Below are positions 8,092 to 17,200 of a DNA stretch of 64,000 nucleotides, in pieces. A program made the translations under genes and the position numbers. The notes below the pieces were generated by a model. The model made no database searches. It was not told the origin of the DNA and saw nothing but the letters and a program-made list of their open reading frames with translations. The stretch is from Scatomonas sp963930955 (GTDB lineage: Bacteria > Bacillota > Clostridia > Lachnospirales > Lachnospiraceae). The DNA lies in assembly GCA_963930955.1 (NCBI GenBank), contig OZ006967.1:1178001-1242000 (forward strand), written 5' to 3'. Every line of letters starts with the position of its first letter. The first letter of the stretch is position 1.

Positions 8092-10063
8092 ATTAGTATC
8101 AGAATATGCCCCCACCGGCGACCAGCCCCAGGCCATCGAAGCCCTGGTCAGGGGCTTCAAAGCGGGCAATCAGTGCGAAACTTTGCTGGGTGTTACCGGA
8201 TCGGGAAAGACGTTTACTATGGCTAACGTTATTGCGCAGCTCAATAAACCAACGCTGATCATTGCCCACAATAAGACATTGGCGGCCCAGCTCTACGGGG
8301 AGTTCAAGGAATTCTTCCCCCATAATGCCGTGGAGTATTTTGTCTCCTACTATGATTACTATCAGCCGGAGGCATACGTTCCTTCCTCAGACACGTACAT
8401 TGCCAAGGATTCTTCCAGGAACGAGGAGATTGACAAGCTGCGGCTTTCAGCCACTTCCTCCCTGATCGAGCGCCGGGATGTGATCGTGGTGGCCAGCGTG
8501 TCCTGCATTTACGGACTGGGAAGCCCCAAGGATTATGAGCACATGATTATCTCTCTGCGTCCCGGTATGGAGAAAGACCGGGATGAGGTGATCCGGGAGC
8601 TGATCGACATTCAGTACCAGCGGAATGAGATGGATTTTCATCGGGGAACTTTTCGGGTGCGGGGAGATGTGCTGGAGATCATTCCTGCGGAGGTAAGTGA
8701 TACGGCTGTGCGGGTGGAGTTTTTCGGAGATGAAATCGACCGGATTTGTCAGGTTGATATTCTCACCGGGGAGATTCAGGCGGAATTAAAATATGTAGCC
8801 ATTGCTCCGGCTTCCCACTATGTGGTTCCCATGGATACGATTCTGGCGGCCACCAAAGAGATTGAAAAGGAACTGGAGGAACGGGTCCGCTGGTTTAAGA
8901 GCGAGGACAAACTGCTGGAGGCCCAGCGGATCCAGGAGAGAACCAATTTTGACATAGAGATGCTGCGAGAGACGGGAGTCTGCTCCGGCATTGAGAATTA
9001 TTCCCGCTATCTGTCCGGGCTGGAGCCGGGGCAGCCGCCCTATACTCTGATGGACTTTTTCCCGGAGGATTTTCTGATTATCATTGATGAGTCCCACAAG
9101 ACCATTCCTCAGCTGGGAGCCATGTATTCAGGCGACCAGTCCCGGAAGACTACCCTGGTAGATTATGGCTTCCGTCTGCCTTCCGCCAAGGATAACCGTC
9201 CCTTAAATTTTCAGGAGTTTGAGAGCAGGATCGATCAGATCCTCTTTGTCTCCGCCACTCCCGGGGAATACGAGGCAGAGCATGAGATGCTCCGGGCGGA
9301 GCAGATCATACGGCCTACGGGCCTGCTGGATCCCCGGGTAGAGGTGCGGCCGGTAGAGGGACAGATCGACGACCTGATCAGTGAGGTGAATAAGGAGACG
9401 GCAGCCCATCACAAGGTGCTGATCACCACTCTGACTAAGCGTATGGCCGAGGATCTGACTGATTACATGAAAGATACCGGTATCCGGGTCCGCTACCTCC
9501 ACTCGGATGTGGATACTCTGGAGCGTACGAAGATCATTCGGGATATGCGCCTGGATGTTTTTGATGTACTGGTGGGAATTAATCTGCTCCGGGAGGGCCT
9601 GGATATCCCGGAGATCACCCTGGTTGCCATTTTAGATGCAGATAAAGAGGGATTTCTCCGTTCAGAGACTTCATTGATCCAGACCATTGGCCGGGCAGCA
9701 CGGAACGCAGAGGGACATGTGATCATGTATGCGGATGGGATCACGGATTCCATGCGGATGGCCATGGAAGAGACGGCCAGGCGCCGGGAACTGCAGGAGG
9801 CATACAATAAGGAACACGGAATTACGCCGAAAACCATTGAAAAAGGCGTCCGGGATCTGATCCGTATTACCCAGGAAGTGGCAAAAACCGAAGAAAAGCT
9901 GGAGAAGGATCCGGAATCTATGAGCCGGGAGGAACTGGAAAAACTCATCGAAAAGGTTCAGAAGCAGATGAAAGCGGCTGCGGCAGAACTGAATTTCGAG
10001 GCGGCTGCAGAATTGAGAGACCGCATGATCGAATTGAAGAAGACTCTGGATGATCTGGAGTGA
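8078..10063 (+). CDS. uvrB: UvrABC excision nuclease subunit B
   Basis: Damage-verifying helicase-like subunit of nucleotide excision repair; receives DNA from UvrA and recruits UvrC. 661 residues, the normal length. Visible elements: Walker A GVTGSGKT (38-45), the DNA-probing beta-hairpin YYDYYQPEAYVP (about 91-102), DEAD-like IIDESHKT, helicase motif VI QTIGRAARN, and a C-terminal UVR motif (about 620-655) for UvrC contact. The ATG at 8078 is chosen because GGAGGT (8064-8069) precedes it and because MDHFELVSEY is the usual N-terminus; the longer open frame lies inside the peptidase gene. uvrA is not in the window. Confidence 0.97.
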   Translation: MDHFELVSEYAPTGDQPQAIEALVRGFKAGNQCETLLGVTGSGKTFTMANVIAQLNKPTLIIAHNKTLAAQLYGEFKEFFPHNAVEYFVSYYDYYQPEAYVPSSDTYIAKDSSRNEEIDKLRLSATSSLIERRDVIVVASVSCIYGLGSPKDYEHMIISLRPGMEKDRDEVIRELIDIQYQRNEMDFHRGTFRVRGDVLEIIPAEVSDTAVRVEFFGDEIDRICQVDILTGEIQAELKYVAIAPASHYVVPMDTILAATKEIEKELEERVRWFKSEDKLLEAQRIQERTNFDIEMLRETGVCSGIENYSRYLSGLEPGQPPYTLMDFFPEDFLIIIDESHKTIPQLGAMYSGDQSRKTTLVDYGFRLPSAKDNRPLNFQEFESRIDQILFVSATPGEYEAEHEMLRAEQIIRPTGLLDPRVEVRPVEGQIDDLISEVNKETAAHHKVLITTLTKRMAEDLTDYMKDTGIRVRYLHSDVDTLERTKIIRDMRLDVFDVLVGINLLREGLDIPEITLVAILDADKEGFLRSETSLIQTIGRAARNAEGHVIMYADGITDSMRMAMEETARRRELQEAYNKEHGITPKTIEKGVRDLIRITQEVAKTEEKLEKDPESMSREELEKLIEKVQKQMKAAAAELNFEAAAELRDRMIELKKTLDDLE

Positions 10064-10085
10064 CATTTTTTTCGCAGAAAAGGTG

Positions 10086-10114
10086 TTGACAAAAAAGAAA
10101 TAGAGTGCTATCTT
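10086..10114 (+). promoter_or_regulatory. Sigma-A promoter of the hrcA-grpE-dnaK-dnaJ operon
   Basis: TTGACA (10086-10091), a 17-base spacer and TATCTT (10109-10114), just upstream of the CIRCE operator. The -10 hexamer overlaps an additional CIRCE-like half-site (10101-10110). Confidence 0.85.
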
Positions 10115-10127
10115 AAGAGCATAGATA

Positions 10128-10154
10128 TTAGCACTCTATTTTGTTGAGTGCTAA
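10128..10154 (+). promoter_or_regulatory. CIRCE operator for HrcA
   Basis: Perfect consensus TTAGCACTC, nine-base spacer, GAGTGCTAA. Binding of HrcA here represses the heat-shock operon, including hrcA itself. A third half-site, GAGTGCTA at 10103-10110, lies upstream in the opposite orientation to the first arm. Confidence 0.97.
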
Positions 10155-10207
10155 CAAGTCTAAAGCGGACGGCAGAAACCGGATTTAAAAAGAAAGGAGA
10201 TGGGGAT

Positions 10208-11263
10208 ATGGATTTGGATGCCAGGAAAAAAACCATATTAAAGGCGATCATCCAGACCTATCTGGAAACCGGCGAGCCGGTAGGTTCCCGGACCATATCC
10301 AAGTACACGGATCTGAATCTGAGCTCCGCTACCATCCGGAATGAGATGTCGGATCTGGAAGAGATGGGGTATATTCTTCAGCCGCACACTTCCGCCGGCC
10401 GTATTCCTTCCGATAAAGGATACAGATTGTACGTTGACGAGCTGATGCAGGAAAAGGAGCAGGAAGTCACAGAGATTAAAGAATTGATGATTGAAAAGAC
10501 TGACCGCCTGGAAAAGGTTCTGAAACAGGTGGTCAGAGTTTTGGCGTCAAACACCAATTACGCCACGCTGATCACGGGACCTGCCTACCATCAGACAAAA
10601 TTAAAATTTATACAGCTGTCCCGGGTTACCGAAACCCAGGTGCTGGCAGTGATCGTAGCCGAGGGCAATCTTATGAAAAACCAGTTCATTGATCTGGAAG
10701 AGCCCATTGATGATGAACAGCTGCTGAAGCTGAATCTTCTGCTGAATACCCAGCTGAACGGTCTGACTCTGGGAGAGATCAGTCTGGAAATGATCCAGCG
10801 CATGAAGCAGCAGGCGGGAATCCACAGCCAGGTAATCAGCCAGGTAGTGGATACTGTGGCCGAGGCCATCCAGGGGGATGAGGAGGATACTCCCATTTAT
10901 ACCAGCGGAGCCACCAATATTTTCAAATATCCGGAGCTGGCGGATACAGCCCGGGCCAGTCAGCTGATTTCGGCCCTGGAAGATAAGAGAGAACTGGTGG
11001 ATATGCTGAAGGAGACGGCTCCGGAGGAAGAAGACGGATCCGGTACCGGCATTCAGATCTATATCGGAAAGGAATCCCCCATACAGACCATGAGCGACTG
11101 CTCTGTGGTAACCGCCAGCTACGATCTGGGCGAGGGTATGAAAGGAACCATTGGCATTATCGGTCCCAAGCGGATGGATTATGAAAATGTTGTGGATAAC
11201 CTGAAAACCCTGAAGGTACAGCTGGATTCCATATTTAAGAAAAAAGACGAGCCGGGCACATAG
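10208..11263 (+). CDS. hrcA: Heat-inducible transcription repressor HrcA
   Basis: Represses class I heat-shock genes by binding CIRCE; its activity depends on GroEL, so free chaperone keeps the genes off. About 351 residues: an N-terminal winged helix (about 1-75) with EPVGSRTISKY and SSATIRNEMSDLEEMGYI, followed by the GAF-like dimerisation domain, which includes the conserved TSAGRIPSDKGYRLYVD stretch. The ATG at 10208 is preceded by AAAGGAGATGGGG and gives the typical MDLDARKKTILKAII N-terminus. It heads the operon, and both CIRCE sites in this window (10128 and 36020) are expected targets. Confidence 0.97.
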   Translation: MDLDARKKTILKAIIQTYLETGEPVGSRTISKYTDLNLSSATIRNEMSDLEEMGYILQPHTSAGRIPSDKGYRLYVDELMQEKEQEVTEIKELMIEKTDRLEKVLKQVVRVLASNTNYATLITGPAYHQTKLKFIQLSRVTETQVLAVIVAEGNLMKNQFIDLEEPIDDEQLLKLNLLLNTQLNGLTLGEISLEMIQRMKQQAGIHSQVISQVVDTVAEAIQGDEEDTPIYTSGATNIFKYPELADTARASQLISALEDKRELVDMLKETAPEEEDGSGTGIQIYIGKESPIQTMSDCSVVTASYDLGEGMKGTIGIIGPKRMDYENVVDNLKTLKVQLDSIFKKKDEPGT

Positions 11264-11309
11264 CGGAATAAGAAAGCGCTACCGCTGAACCAAGGCTGGA
11301 AAGGTGGAG

Positions 11310-11981
11310 ATGATTTTGGCAGATAAAGAGAATACTAAGGTAGAGCAGGATCTGGAAAAGGAAAAAGAAACAGATTCCCAGGAAACAGAGACTGGAAAAA
11401 CCCAGGAAACGGAAACGGCTTCTGCGGAAGCGGAAACAGGAACGGAAAAGGAACCGGAAATTTCTCAGGAAGAAGGAGAAGCTCAGGCGGAACCGGAAGC
11501 TGCAAAAGAAAAAGAGAAAAAGTTTTTCGGGCGCAAGAAGGAAAAGAAAGACAAAAAGGATGAGAAGATCGAAGAACTGACAGATAAACTGGCCAGACAA
11601 ATGGCAGAGTTTGATAATTACCGGAAACGTACAGAGCGGGAGAAAGCCGGTATGTACCTGGTGGGGGCCAAAGATGTGGTGGAAAAGATTCTGCCTGTGC
11701 TGGACAATTTTGAAAGAGGTCTGGCTGCCGCCAAGGATCCGGAAGATCCTTTTGTAGACGGAATGAATAAGATTTACAAGCAGTTTACTACCGTGCTGAC
11801 GGATCTGGGCGTTACGGCCATCGAAGCTGTAGGAAAGGAGTTTGACCCCAATCTTCACAATGCTGTCATGCATGTGGAGGATGAGACCGCGGGCGAGAAT
11901 ATCGTTGTGGAAGAGTTTCAGAAGGGATATATGTATAAAGACTCCGTGGTACGCCACAGCATGGTAAAGGTGGCAAATTAA
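11310..11981 (+). CDS. grpE: Nucleotide exchange factor GrpE
   Basis: Releases ADP from DnaK. About 223 residues: a long, low-complexity charged N-terminus (about 1-75, mostly E, K, T), a coiled coil (about 80-115), then the conserved domain with EFDNYRKRTEREK, VLDNFERGL, DPNLHNAVMH and the C-terminal YMYKDSVVRHSMVKVAN. Start choice is uncertain: the ATG at 11310 sits only two or three bases after AGGTGG, while a TTG at 11316 has better spacing; both give nearly the same protein. Lies between hrcA and dnaK and belongs to that operon. Confidence 0.96.
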   Translation: MILADKENTKVEQDLEKEKETDSQETETGKTQETETASAEAETGTEKEPEISQEEGEAQAEPEAAKEKEKKFFGRKKEKKDKKDEKIEELTDKLARQMAEFDNYRKRTEREKAGMYLVGAKDVVEKILPVLDNFERGLAAAKDPEDPFVDGMNKIYKQFTTVLTDLGVTAIEAVGKEFDPNLHNAVMHVEDETAGENIVVEEFQKGYMYKDSVVRHSMVKVAN

Positions 11982-12055
11982 CCGGATAGCCGCTTCTTAT
12001 AGAGACAGTTACAAATTTCAGATATATAACAACAAATAATCAGGAGGAAAAAATC

Positions 12056-13927
12056 ATGAGCAAGATAATTGGTATTGACCTTGGAACGACAAACAGCTGC
12101 GTGGCAGTCATGGAAGGCGGAAAGCCTACCGTAATCGCCAACGCGGAAGGAAGCAGAACCACGCCTTCTGTAGTAGCATTTACCAAGAACGGCGAGCGTC
12201 TGGTAGGTGAGCCCGCAAAACGTCAGGCAGTCACCAACGCGACCAGAACGGTTTCTTCTATTAAGAGACACATGGGAACAGACTATAAAGTAGACATTGA
12301 CGGAAAGAAATACTCTCCCCAGGAGATTTCCGCTATGATCCTGCAGAAGATGAAAACAGATGCCGAGAACTATCTGGGCGAGAAGGTAACGGAGGCAGTT
12401 ATTACGGTACCGGCCTACTTCAACGACGCCCAGCGTCAGGCTACCAAGGATGCTGGAAAGATCGCCGGACTGGATGTAAAACGTATCATCAACGAGCCCA
12501 CTGCCGCTGCCCTGGCTTACGGCCTGGACAATGAGAGCGAGCAGAAGATTATGGTATACGACCTGGGCGGCGGTACTTTTGATGTTTCCATCATCGAGAT
12601 CGGCGACGGCGTCATCGAGGTACTGGCTACCGCAGGAAACAACCGTCTGGGCGGCGATGATTTTGACCAGAAGGTGGTTGACTATATTGTAGAAGAGTTT
12701 AAGAAAAACGAGGGCGTAGATCTCTCCGGAGACAAGATGGCCATGCAGAGGATCAAAGAAGCTGCCGAGAAAGCGAAAAAAGAGCTGTCCAGCGCTTCTA
12801 CCACCAATATTAACCTGCCCTTTATCACCGCTACCGCAGAGGGACCCAAGCATCTGGATATGAACCTGACCAAGGCAAAATTCGATGAGCTGACCCACGA
12901 CCTGGTAGAACTGACGGCGGAGCCGGTGACCAAGGCCCTTTCCGATGCGGGTATCAGCGCTTCCGAGCTGGGTAAGGTTCTGCTGGTAGGCGGTTCCACC
13001 CGTATTCCGGCTGTGCAGGACAAAGTAAAGCAGCTGACCGGACACGAGCCCAGCAAAACTCTGAACCCGGATGAGTGTGTGGCTCTGGGCGCATCCGTAC
13101 AGGGCGGAAAACTGGCGGGAGATGCCGGCGCAGGGGATGTGCTGCTGCTGGATGTAACTCCCCTGACTCTGTCCATTGAGACCATGGGCGGCATTGCTAC
13201 TCCTCTGATCGAGAGAAATACCACCATTCCCACCAAGAAGAGCCAGATCTTCTCTACAGCAGCGGACAACCAGACAGCTGTAGATATCAACGTAGTACAG
13301 GGCGAGCGTAAGTTTGCCAAAGATAATAAATCTCTGGGCCAGTTCCGTCTGGACGGAATCCCGCCTGCAAGAAGAGGCGTGCCTCAGATCGAAGTTACCT
13401 TTGACATTGACGCCAACGGTATCGTAAACGTATCCGCCAAGGATCTGGGAACCGGCAAAGAGCAGCATATTACCATTACTGCAGGCTCCAATATGTCCGA
13501 GGATGAGATCAACCGGGCAGTGAAGGAAGCCGCGGAGTATGAGGCTCAGGACAAGAAGAGAAAAGAGGCCATTGACGCCAGAAACGATGCGGACGCAGCG
13601 GTATTCCAGGTAGAAAAAGCGCTGGAGGAGGCAGGCGATAAGATTTCCGCTAATGATAAGACAGCGGTGGAAGCAGATCTGAACGCGCTGAAAGAAACTC
13701 TGAAGAATACACCGGCGGATAATATGACAGACGCCCAGGTTGCAGATCTGAAGGCCGGACAGGAAAAACTGATGAAGAGCGCCCAGAGTCTGTTTACAAA
13801 GATGTATGAAAATATGCAGCAGAATCAGGGCGGTCAGGCAGGCCCCGGACCCCAGCCGGGCGCAGGCGGAAACGCAGGCGGCGCAAACAATGATGATGTA
13901 GTGGACGCGGACTACAAGGAAGTATAA
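12056..13927 (+). CDS. dnaK: Molecular chaperone DnaK (Hsp70)
   Basis: ATP-driven chaperone that holds and releases unfolded segments together with DnaJ and GrpE. 623 residues. The nucleotide-binding domain starts with IIGIDLGTTNSCVAV and contains VYDLGGGTFDVSI and VLLVGGSTRIP; the substrate-binding domain starts after LLDVTPLTLSIET (about 365), and the helical lid runs to a Gly/Ala/Gln-rich tail ending DVVDADYKEV. AGGAGGAAAAAATC precedes the ATG. Codon choice is strongly biased, in line with high expression. Third gene of the CIRCE operon. Confidence 0.98.
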   Translation: MSKIIGIDLGTTNSCVAVMEGGKPTVIANAEGSRTTPSVVAFTKNGERLVGEPAKRQAVTNATRTVSSIKRHMGTDYKVDIDGKKYSPQEISAMILQKMKTDAENYLGEKVTEAVITVPAYFNDAQRQATKDAGKIAGLDVKRIINEPTAAALAYGLDNESEQKIMVYDLGGGTFDVSIIEIGDGVIEVLATAGNNRLGGDDFDQKVVDYIVEEFKKNEGVDLSGDKMAMQRIKEAAEKAKKELSSASTTNINLPFITATAEGPKHLDMNLTKAKFDELTHDLVELTAEPVTKALSDAGISASELGKVLLVGGSTRIPAVQDKVKQLTGHEPSKTLNPDECVALGASVQGGKLAGDAGAGDVLLLDVTPLTLSIETMGGIATPLIERNTTIPTKKSQIFSTAADNQTAVDINVVQGERKFAKDNKSLGQFRLDGIPPARRGVPQIEVTFDIDANGIVNVSAKDLGTGKEQHITITAGSNMSEDEINRAVKEAAEYEAQDKKRKEAIDARNDADAAVFQVEKALEEAGDKISANDKTAVEADLNALKETLKNTPADNMTDAQVADLKAGQEKLMKSAQSLFTKMYENMQQNQGGQAGPGPQPGAGGNAGGANNDDVVDADYKEV

Positions 13928-14036
13928 ATCTGAAAACAGAACTCCTCCGGGAGTATGAAAAAAGCAGCAGGTTGCCGGGGCAGCGGACGGGACGTCCGTC
14001 CCCAGCAGCCTTGTTGCGGTGTTGAGGTGGAATTTT

Positions 14037-15206
14037 ATGGCTGAAAAAAGAGATTATTATGAGGTCCTTGGAGTCGAGCGGGGAGCGGATGACGCAACCC
14101 TGAAAAAAGCATATCGAAAACTGGCCAAGAAATATCATCCGGATATGAACCCGGGAGATAAAGAAGCGGAGGCAAAGTTCAAGGAAGCCACAGAGGCGTA
14201 TTCTGTGCTCAGCGATCCGGATAAGAGAAGACAGTACGATCAGTTTGGACACGCGGCCTTTGAGGGCGGAGGAGCAGGAGCCGGAGGCTTCGGCGGATTC
14301 GATTTCAGCGGCGATATGGGGGACATTTTCGGAGATATTTTCGGAGATCTGTTTGGAGGCGGCAGGAGCCGCCGGTCAGGCAGCGGCCCTCAGCGGGGAG
14401 CCAATCTGCGGGCGGTTATTCATATTTCCTTTGAAGAAGCTGTTTTTGGCTGTGAGAAGGAGATCGAGCTGATGCTGAAGGATCCCTGTACGGAGTGCGG
14501 AGGCACAGGGGCCAAGAAGGGAACTTCCCCGGAAACCTGCCCGAAATGTCATGGCTCCGGCCAGGTAACATATACACAGCAGTCCCTGTTCGGCATGGTG
14601 CGGAATGTCCAGACCTGCCCGGACTGCGGAGGTACCGGGAAGATCATCAAGGAGAAATGCACGGTCTGCCATGGCACGGGATTTACCTCCAGCCGGAAGC
14701 GGATTCAGGTATCTGTGCCGGCAGGTATTGATGACGGGCAGAGCATCCGTATCCGGGAAAAGGGAGAACCGGGAAGAAACGGCGGCGGACGGGGAGATCT
14801 GCTGGTAGAGGTTCAGGTGGCAAGAAGTCCTGTCTTTGAGAGAGAGGGCATGAACATTTTCTCTACCGTGCCGATGACCTATGCCCAGGCCGCCCTGGGA
14901 GGAGACCTGAAGATCCAGACCGTGGACGGAGAAGTCGTTTACAATATTAAACCGGGAACACAGACCAATACCCGTATCCGTTTGAAAGAAAAGGGAGTTC
15001 CCTCTCTGCGGAACCGCAGCCTCCGGGGAGATCATTACGTAACCCTGGTGGTTCAGGTGCCCACAAAGCTGAACCAGGAAGCAAAAGAAGCCCTGCGTGC
15101 CTTTGATGAAGCCTGCGGCAACCATTCCTCCGGAGAAAAATCTGAAAAGAGCGGAAAAAAGAAAAAAGGTTTTATGGACAGAGTAAAGGAAGCGTTTGAG
15201 GATTAA
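14037..15206 (+). CDS. dnaJ: Chaperone DnaJ (Hsp40)
   Basis: Co-chaperone that delivers substrates to DnaK and stimulates its ATPase. 389 residues with the full type I layout: J-domain (about 1-70) with the HPD tripeptide in KKYHPDMNPGDK, a Gly/Phe-rich linker (about 75-115), four zinc-finger repeats (CTECGGTG, CPKCHGSG, CPDCGGTG, CTVCHGTG), and the C-terminal substrate domains. The ATG at 14037 follows GAGGTGG and matches the usual MAEKRDYYEVLG start; an upstream in-frame start is unlikely. A compact GGACGG/CCGTCC hairpin with no T-run sits between dnaK and dnaJ near 13984-14000. The last codons of dnaJ form one arm of a 19-pair hairpin. Confidence 0.98.
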   Translation: MAEKRDYYEVLGVERGADDATLKKAYRKLAKKYHPDMNPGDKEAEAKFKEATEAYSVLSDPDKRRQYDQFGHAAFEGGGAGAGGFGGFDFSGDMGDIFGDIFGDLFGGGRSRRSGSGPQRGANLRAVIHISFEEAVFGCEKEIELMLKDPCTECGGTGAKKGTSPETCPKCHGSGQVTYTQQSLFGMVRNVQTCPDCGGTGKIIKEKCTVCHGTGFTSSRKRIQVSVPAGIDDGQSIRIREKGEPGRNGGGRGDLLVEVQVARSPVFEREGMNIFSTVPMTYAQAALGGDLKIQTVDGEVVYNIKPGTQTNTRIRLKEKGVPSLRNRSLRGDHYVTLVVQVPTKLNQEAKEALRAFDEACGNHSSGEKSEKSGKKKKGFMDRVKEAFED

Positions 15207-15226
15207 ACCTCAAATGCTTCCTTTAC
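15183..15226 (+). other. Nineteen-pair hairpin across the dnaJ stop codon
   Basis: Bases 15183-15201 pair with 15208-15226 over 19 positions (one G-U) around a six-base loop that contains the stop codon region (TAA at 15204-15206). There is no T-run after it, so it is not a standard intrinsic terminator; it may stabilise the operon mRNA 3' end or act as a weak terminator or processing site. Confidence 0.7.
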
Positions 15227-15234
15227 GCTTACAG

Positions 15235-15263
15235 TTTACATTCCGGCGGTTTTCGTGTATGAT
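15235..15263 (+). promoter_or_regulatory. Sigma-A promoter of the AEC-prmA-rsmE-desulfurase-thiI operon
   Basis: TTTACA (15235-15240), a 17-base spacer and TATGAT (15258-15263), right after the dnaJ hairpin and 34 bases before the AEC gene. Confidence 0.6.
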
Positions 15264-15297
15264 AAAACGGATGCGAAGAGAAAAGAGGACGTGAGAG

Positions 15298-16224
15298 ATG
15301 AGTACGGCGGTGGTCTTCCAGCAGATGCTGGTTATTTTTTTGCTGATCCTTGTGGGATACGGAGCCTGCAGAAAAAGGGTCCTCACCGACCCGGTGGCCC
15401 GGGGAATCTCCGCCATTGTGGTACATATTACCAACCCCGCCCTGCTGGTGGCCAGCGCCCTGGATGAAGAAGTGGGGATTTCTCACGGAGATCTGCTGCG
15501 CATGGCGCTTGTGGCAGCCTGTGTCTACGGAGTGCTTCTGCTCCTGGGCGCGGCGGTTCCGCGGCTGCTGAGAGTTCCGGAAGGTGGCAGAAAGTTTTAT
15601 AATGTGATGATGATCTACGGCAATGTGGGATTTATCGGCATTCCTGTGGTATCCGCAGTTCTGGGGGCGGAGGGTGTGATCTATCTGGTGGTGTTTAATT
15701 TCTTTTACAACATCCTCTTCTATACCCACGGCCGATATGTGCTGACGGCAGACCAGGCCGGAGAGCGGAGGAAGATCACCTGGAAAACCTTTGTAAATGT
15801 GGGGACGGTCAGCGGACTGGCTGCCATGGCTCTGTTCTGGTTTCCCATCTCCCTGCCGGCAGTGATTTCCAATACCCTGAGTTATCTGGGGGAAGCCAAC
15901 ACGTTTCTTTCCATGCTGGTTCTTGGAGCTTCCCTGGCACGCATGCCTTTGAGGAGTATTTTCACTGAGACCAGGCTGAATCTGTTTTGCCTGATACGGA
16001 TGCTGGGACTTCCGGTTTTGCTGGGAATGGCTGTGAGGCAGCTGGTTCCGGATCCGCTGATGGTCTGCGTGACAGTGCTGCTGATCGCAATGCCGGTGGG
16101 AAATCTTCCCCTGATGACCGCTCAGGAGAATGGGATCCCGGCAGATACCCTTGCCCGGGGAATTGTACTCACTACCCTGCTGTCTCTGGTTACCATTACC
16201 CTGACAGCAGCCATTGTCCTGTAA
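15298..16224 (+). CDS. AEC-family (auxin efflux carrier type) permease
   Basis: 308 residues, almost entirely hydrophobic, with about ten predicted transmembrane helices in two halves as in the AEC family, members of which export or exchange malate, other organic acids or amino acids. Recognisable family features are the N-terminal ILVGYGACRKRVLTDPVARG, the NPALLVASAL segment after the first helices, and the MIYGNVGFIGIPVV block. The substrate cannot be predicted. It is the first gene of a tight operon with prmA (12 bases apart) but has no obvious functional link with the RNA-modification genes; in related bacteria dnaJ and prmA are neighbours, so this gene looks inserted. Confidence 0.88.
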   Translation: MSTAVVFQQMLVIFLLILVGYGACRKRVLTDPVARGISAIVVHITNPALLVASALDEEVGISHGDLLRMALVAACVYGVLLLLGAAVPRLLRVPEGGRKFYNVMMIYGNVGFIGIPVVSAVLGAEGVIYLVVFNFFYNILFYTHGRYVLTADQAGERRKITWKTFVNVGTVSGLAAMALFWFPISLPAVISNTLSYLGEANTFLSMLVLGASLARMPLRSIFTETRLNLFCLIRMLGLPVLLGMAVRQLVPDPLMVCVTVLLIAMPVGNLPLMTAQENGIPADTLARGIVLTTLLSLVTITLTAAIVL

Positions 16225-16236
16225 GGAGGAAGGATT

Positions 16237-17187
16237 ATGAAATGGAATAAATATACTATAAAAACAGTAAGCGGAGCTGAGGATATCATCAGCGCCACCC
16301 TGGCGGAGATCGGCGTACAGGGAGTGGAGATCCAGGATAAGCAGCCTCTGACAGAGCAGGAAAAGGAGCAGATGTTTGTGGATATTCTGCCGGAGCTTCC
16401 TGAGGATGACGGAGTCGCCTATGTCAGCTTTTATCTGGAGCCGGAGGAGGATAATGCGGCGGTGCTGCAAAGAGTCCGGGAGGAGCTGGAGGATCTGCGG
16501 GCCTTTCTGGATATCGGAGAAGGAACCATTGCCGCATCCGAGACGGAGGATAAAGATTGGATCAATAACTGGAAACAGTATTTTAAACAGTTCTATGTGG
16601 ACGACATTCTGATCATTCCATCCTGGGAAGAGGTAAAAGAGGAGGATAAGGATAAGATGATCCTCCACATCGATCCGGGAACGGCCTTTGGCACAGGAAT
16701 GCACGAGACCACCCAGCTCTGTATCCGTCAGCTGAAAAAATATGTGAAGCCGGGCATGGAGCTGCTGGACGTAGGAACCGGAAGCGGAATCCTTTCTATT
16801 ATTGCGCTGAAGCTGGGAGCCGGCCATGCCCTGGGGACGGATCTGGATCCCTGCGCCGTGCCGGCAGTGGAAGACAATAAGAAGGCCAATGGCATTCCGG
16901 ATCAGGCGTTCACTATGCTGATCGGAAATCTGATCAATGATGAAAGGGTACAGGAGGCTGCCGGCCGGGAAAAATATGATCTGGTTACCGCCAATATCCT
17001 GGCGGATGTGCTGATTCCTCTGACTCCGGTGGTAAAAGAACACCTGAAGCCCGGCGGGCTTTACATTTCCTCCGGGATCCTGGACGTGAAGGAGCAGGAG
17101 GTCCGGAAGGCAGTGGAGGATGCCGGCTTTACGGTGCTGGAGATTACCCGCCAGGGAGAATGGGTTTCTATTACGGCCCGGAAATAA
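16237..17187 (+). CDS. prmA: Ribosomal protein L11 methyltransferase PrmA
   Basis: SAM-dependent methylation of ribosomal protein L11. 316 residues: a substrate-recognition N-terminus (about 1-130), then a Rossmann methyltransferase domain with HIDPGTAFGTGMHETTQLC, SAM motif I LDVGTGSGILSI (about 178-189), acidic motif ALGTDLDPCAV and catalytic-site motif VTANILADVL. AAGGAGGA lies seven bases before the ATG. Neighbours rsmE and mtaB follow prmA in B. subtilis as well, which supports the call. Confidence 0.96.
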   Translation: MKWNKYTIKTVSGAEDIISATLAEIGVQGVEIQDKQPLTEQEKEQMFVDILPELPEDDGVAYVSFYLEPEEDNAAVLQRVREELEDLRAFLDIGEGTIAASETEDKDWINNWKQYFKQFYVDDILIIPSWEEVKEEDKDKMILHIDPGTAFGTGMHETTQLCIRQLKKYVKPGMELLDVGTGSGILSIIALKLGAGHALGTDLDPCAVPAVEDNKKANGIPDQAFTMLIGNLINDERVQEAAGREKYDLVTANILADVLIPLTPVVKEHLKPGGLYISSGILDVKEQEVRKAVEDAGFTVLEITRQGEWVSITARK

Positions 17188-17200
17188 GAAGGAGAGAAGC

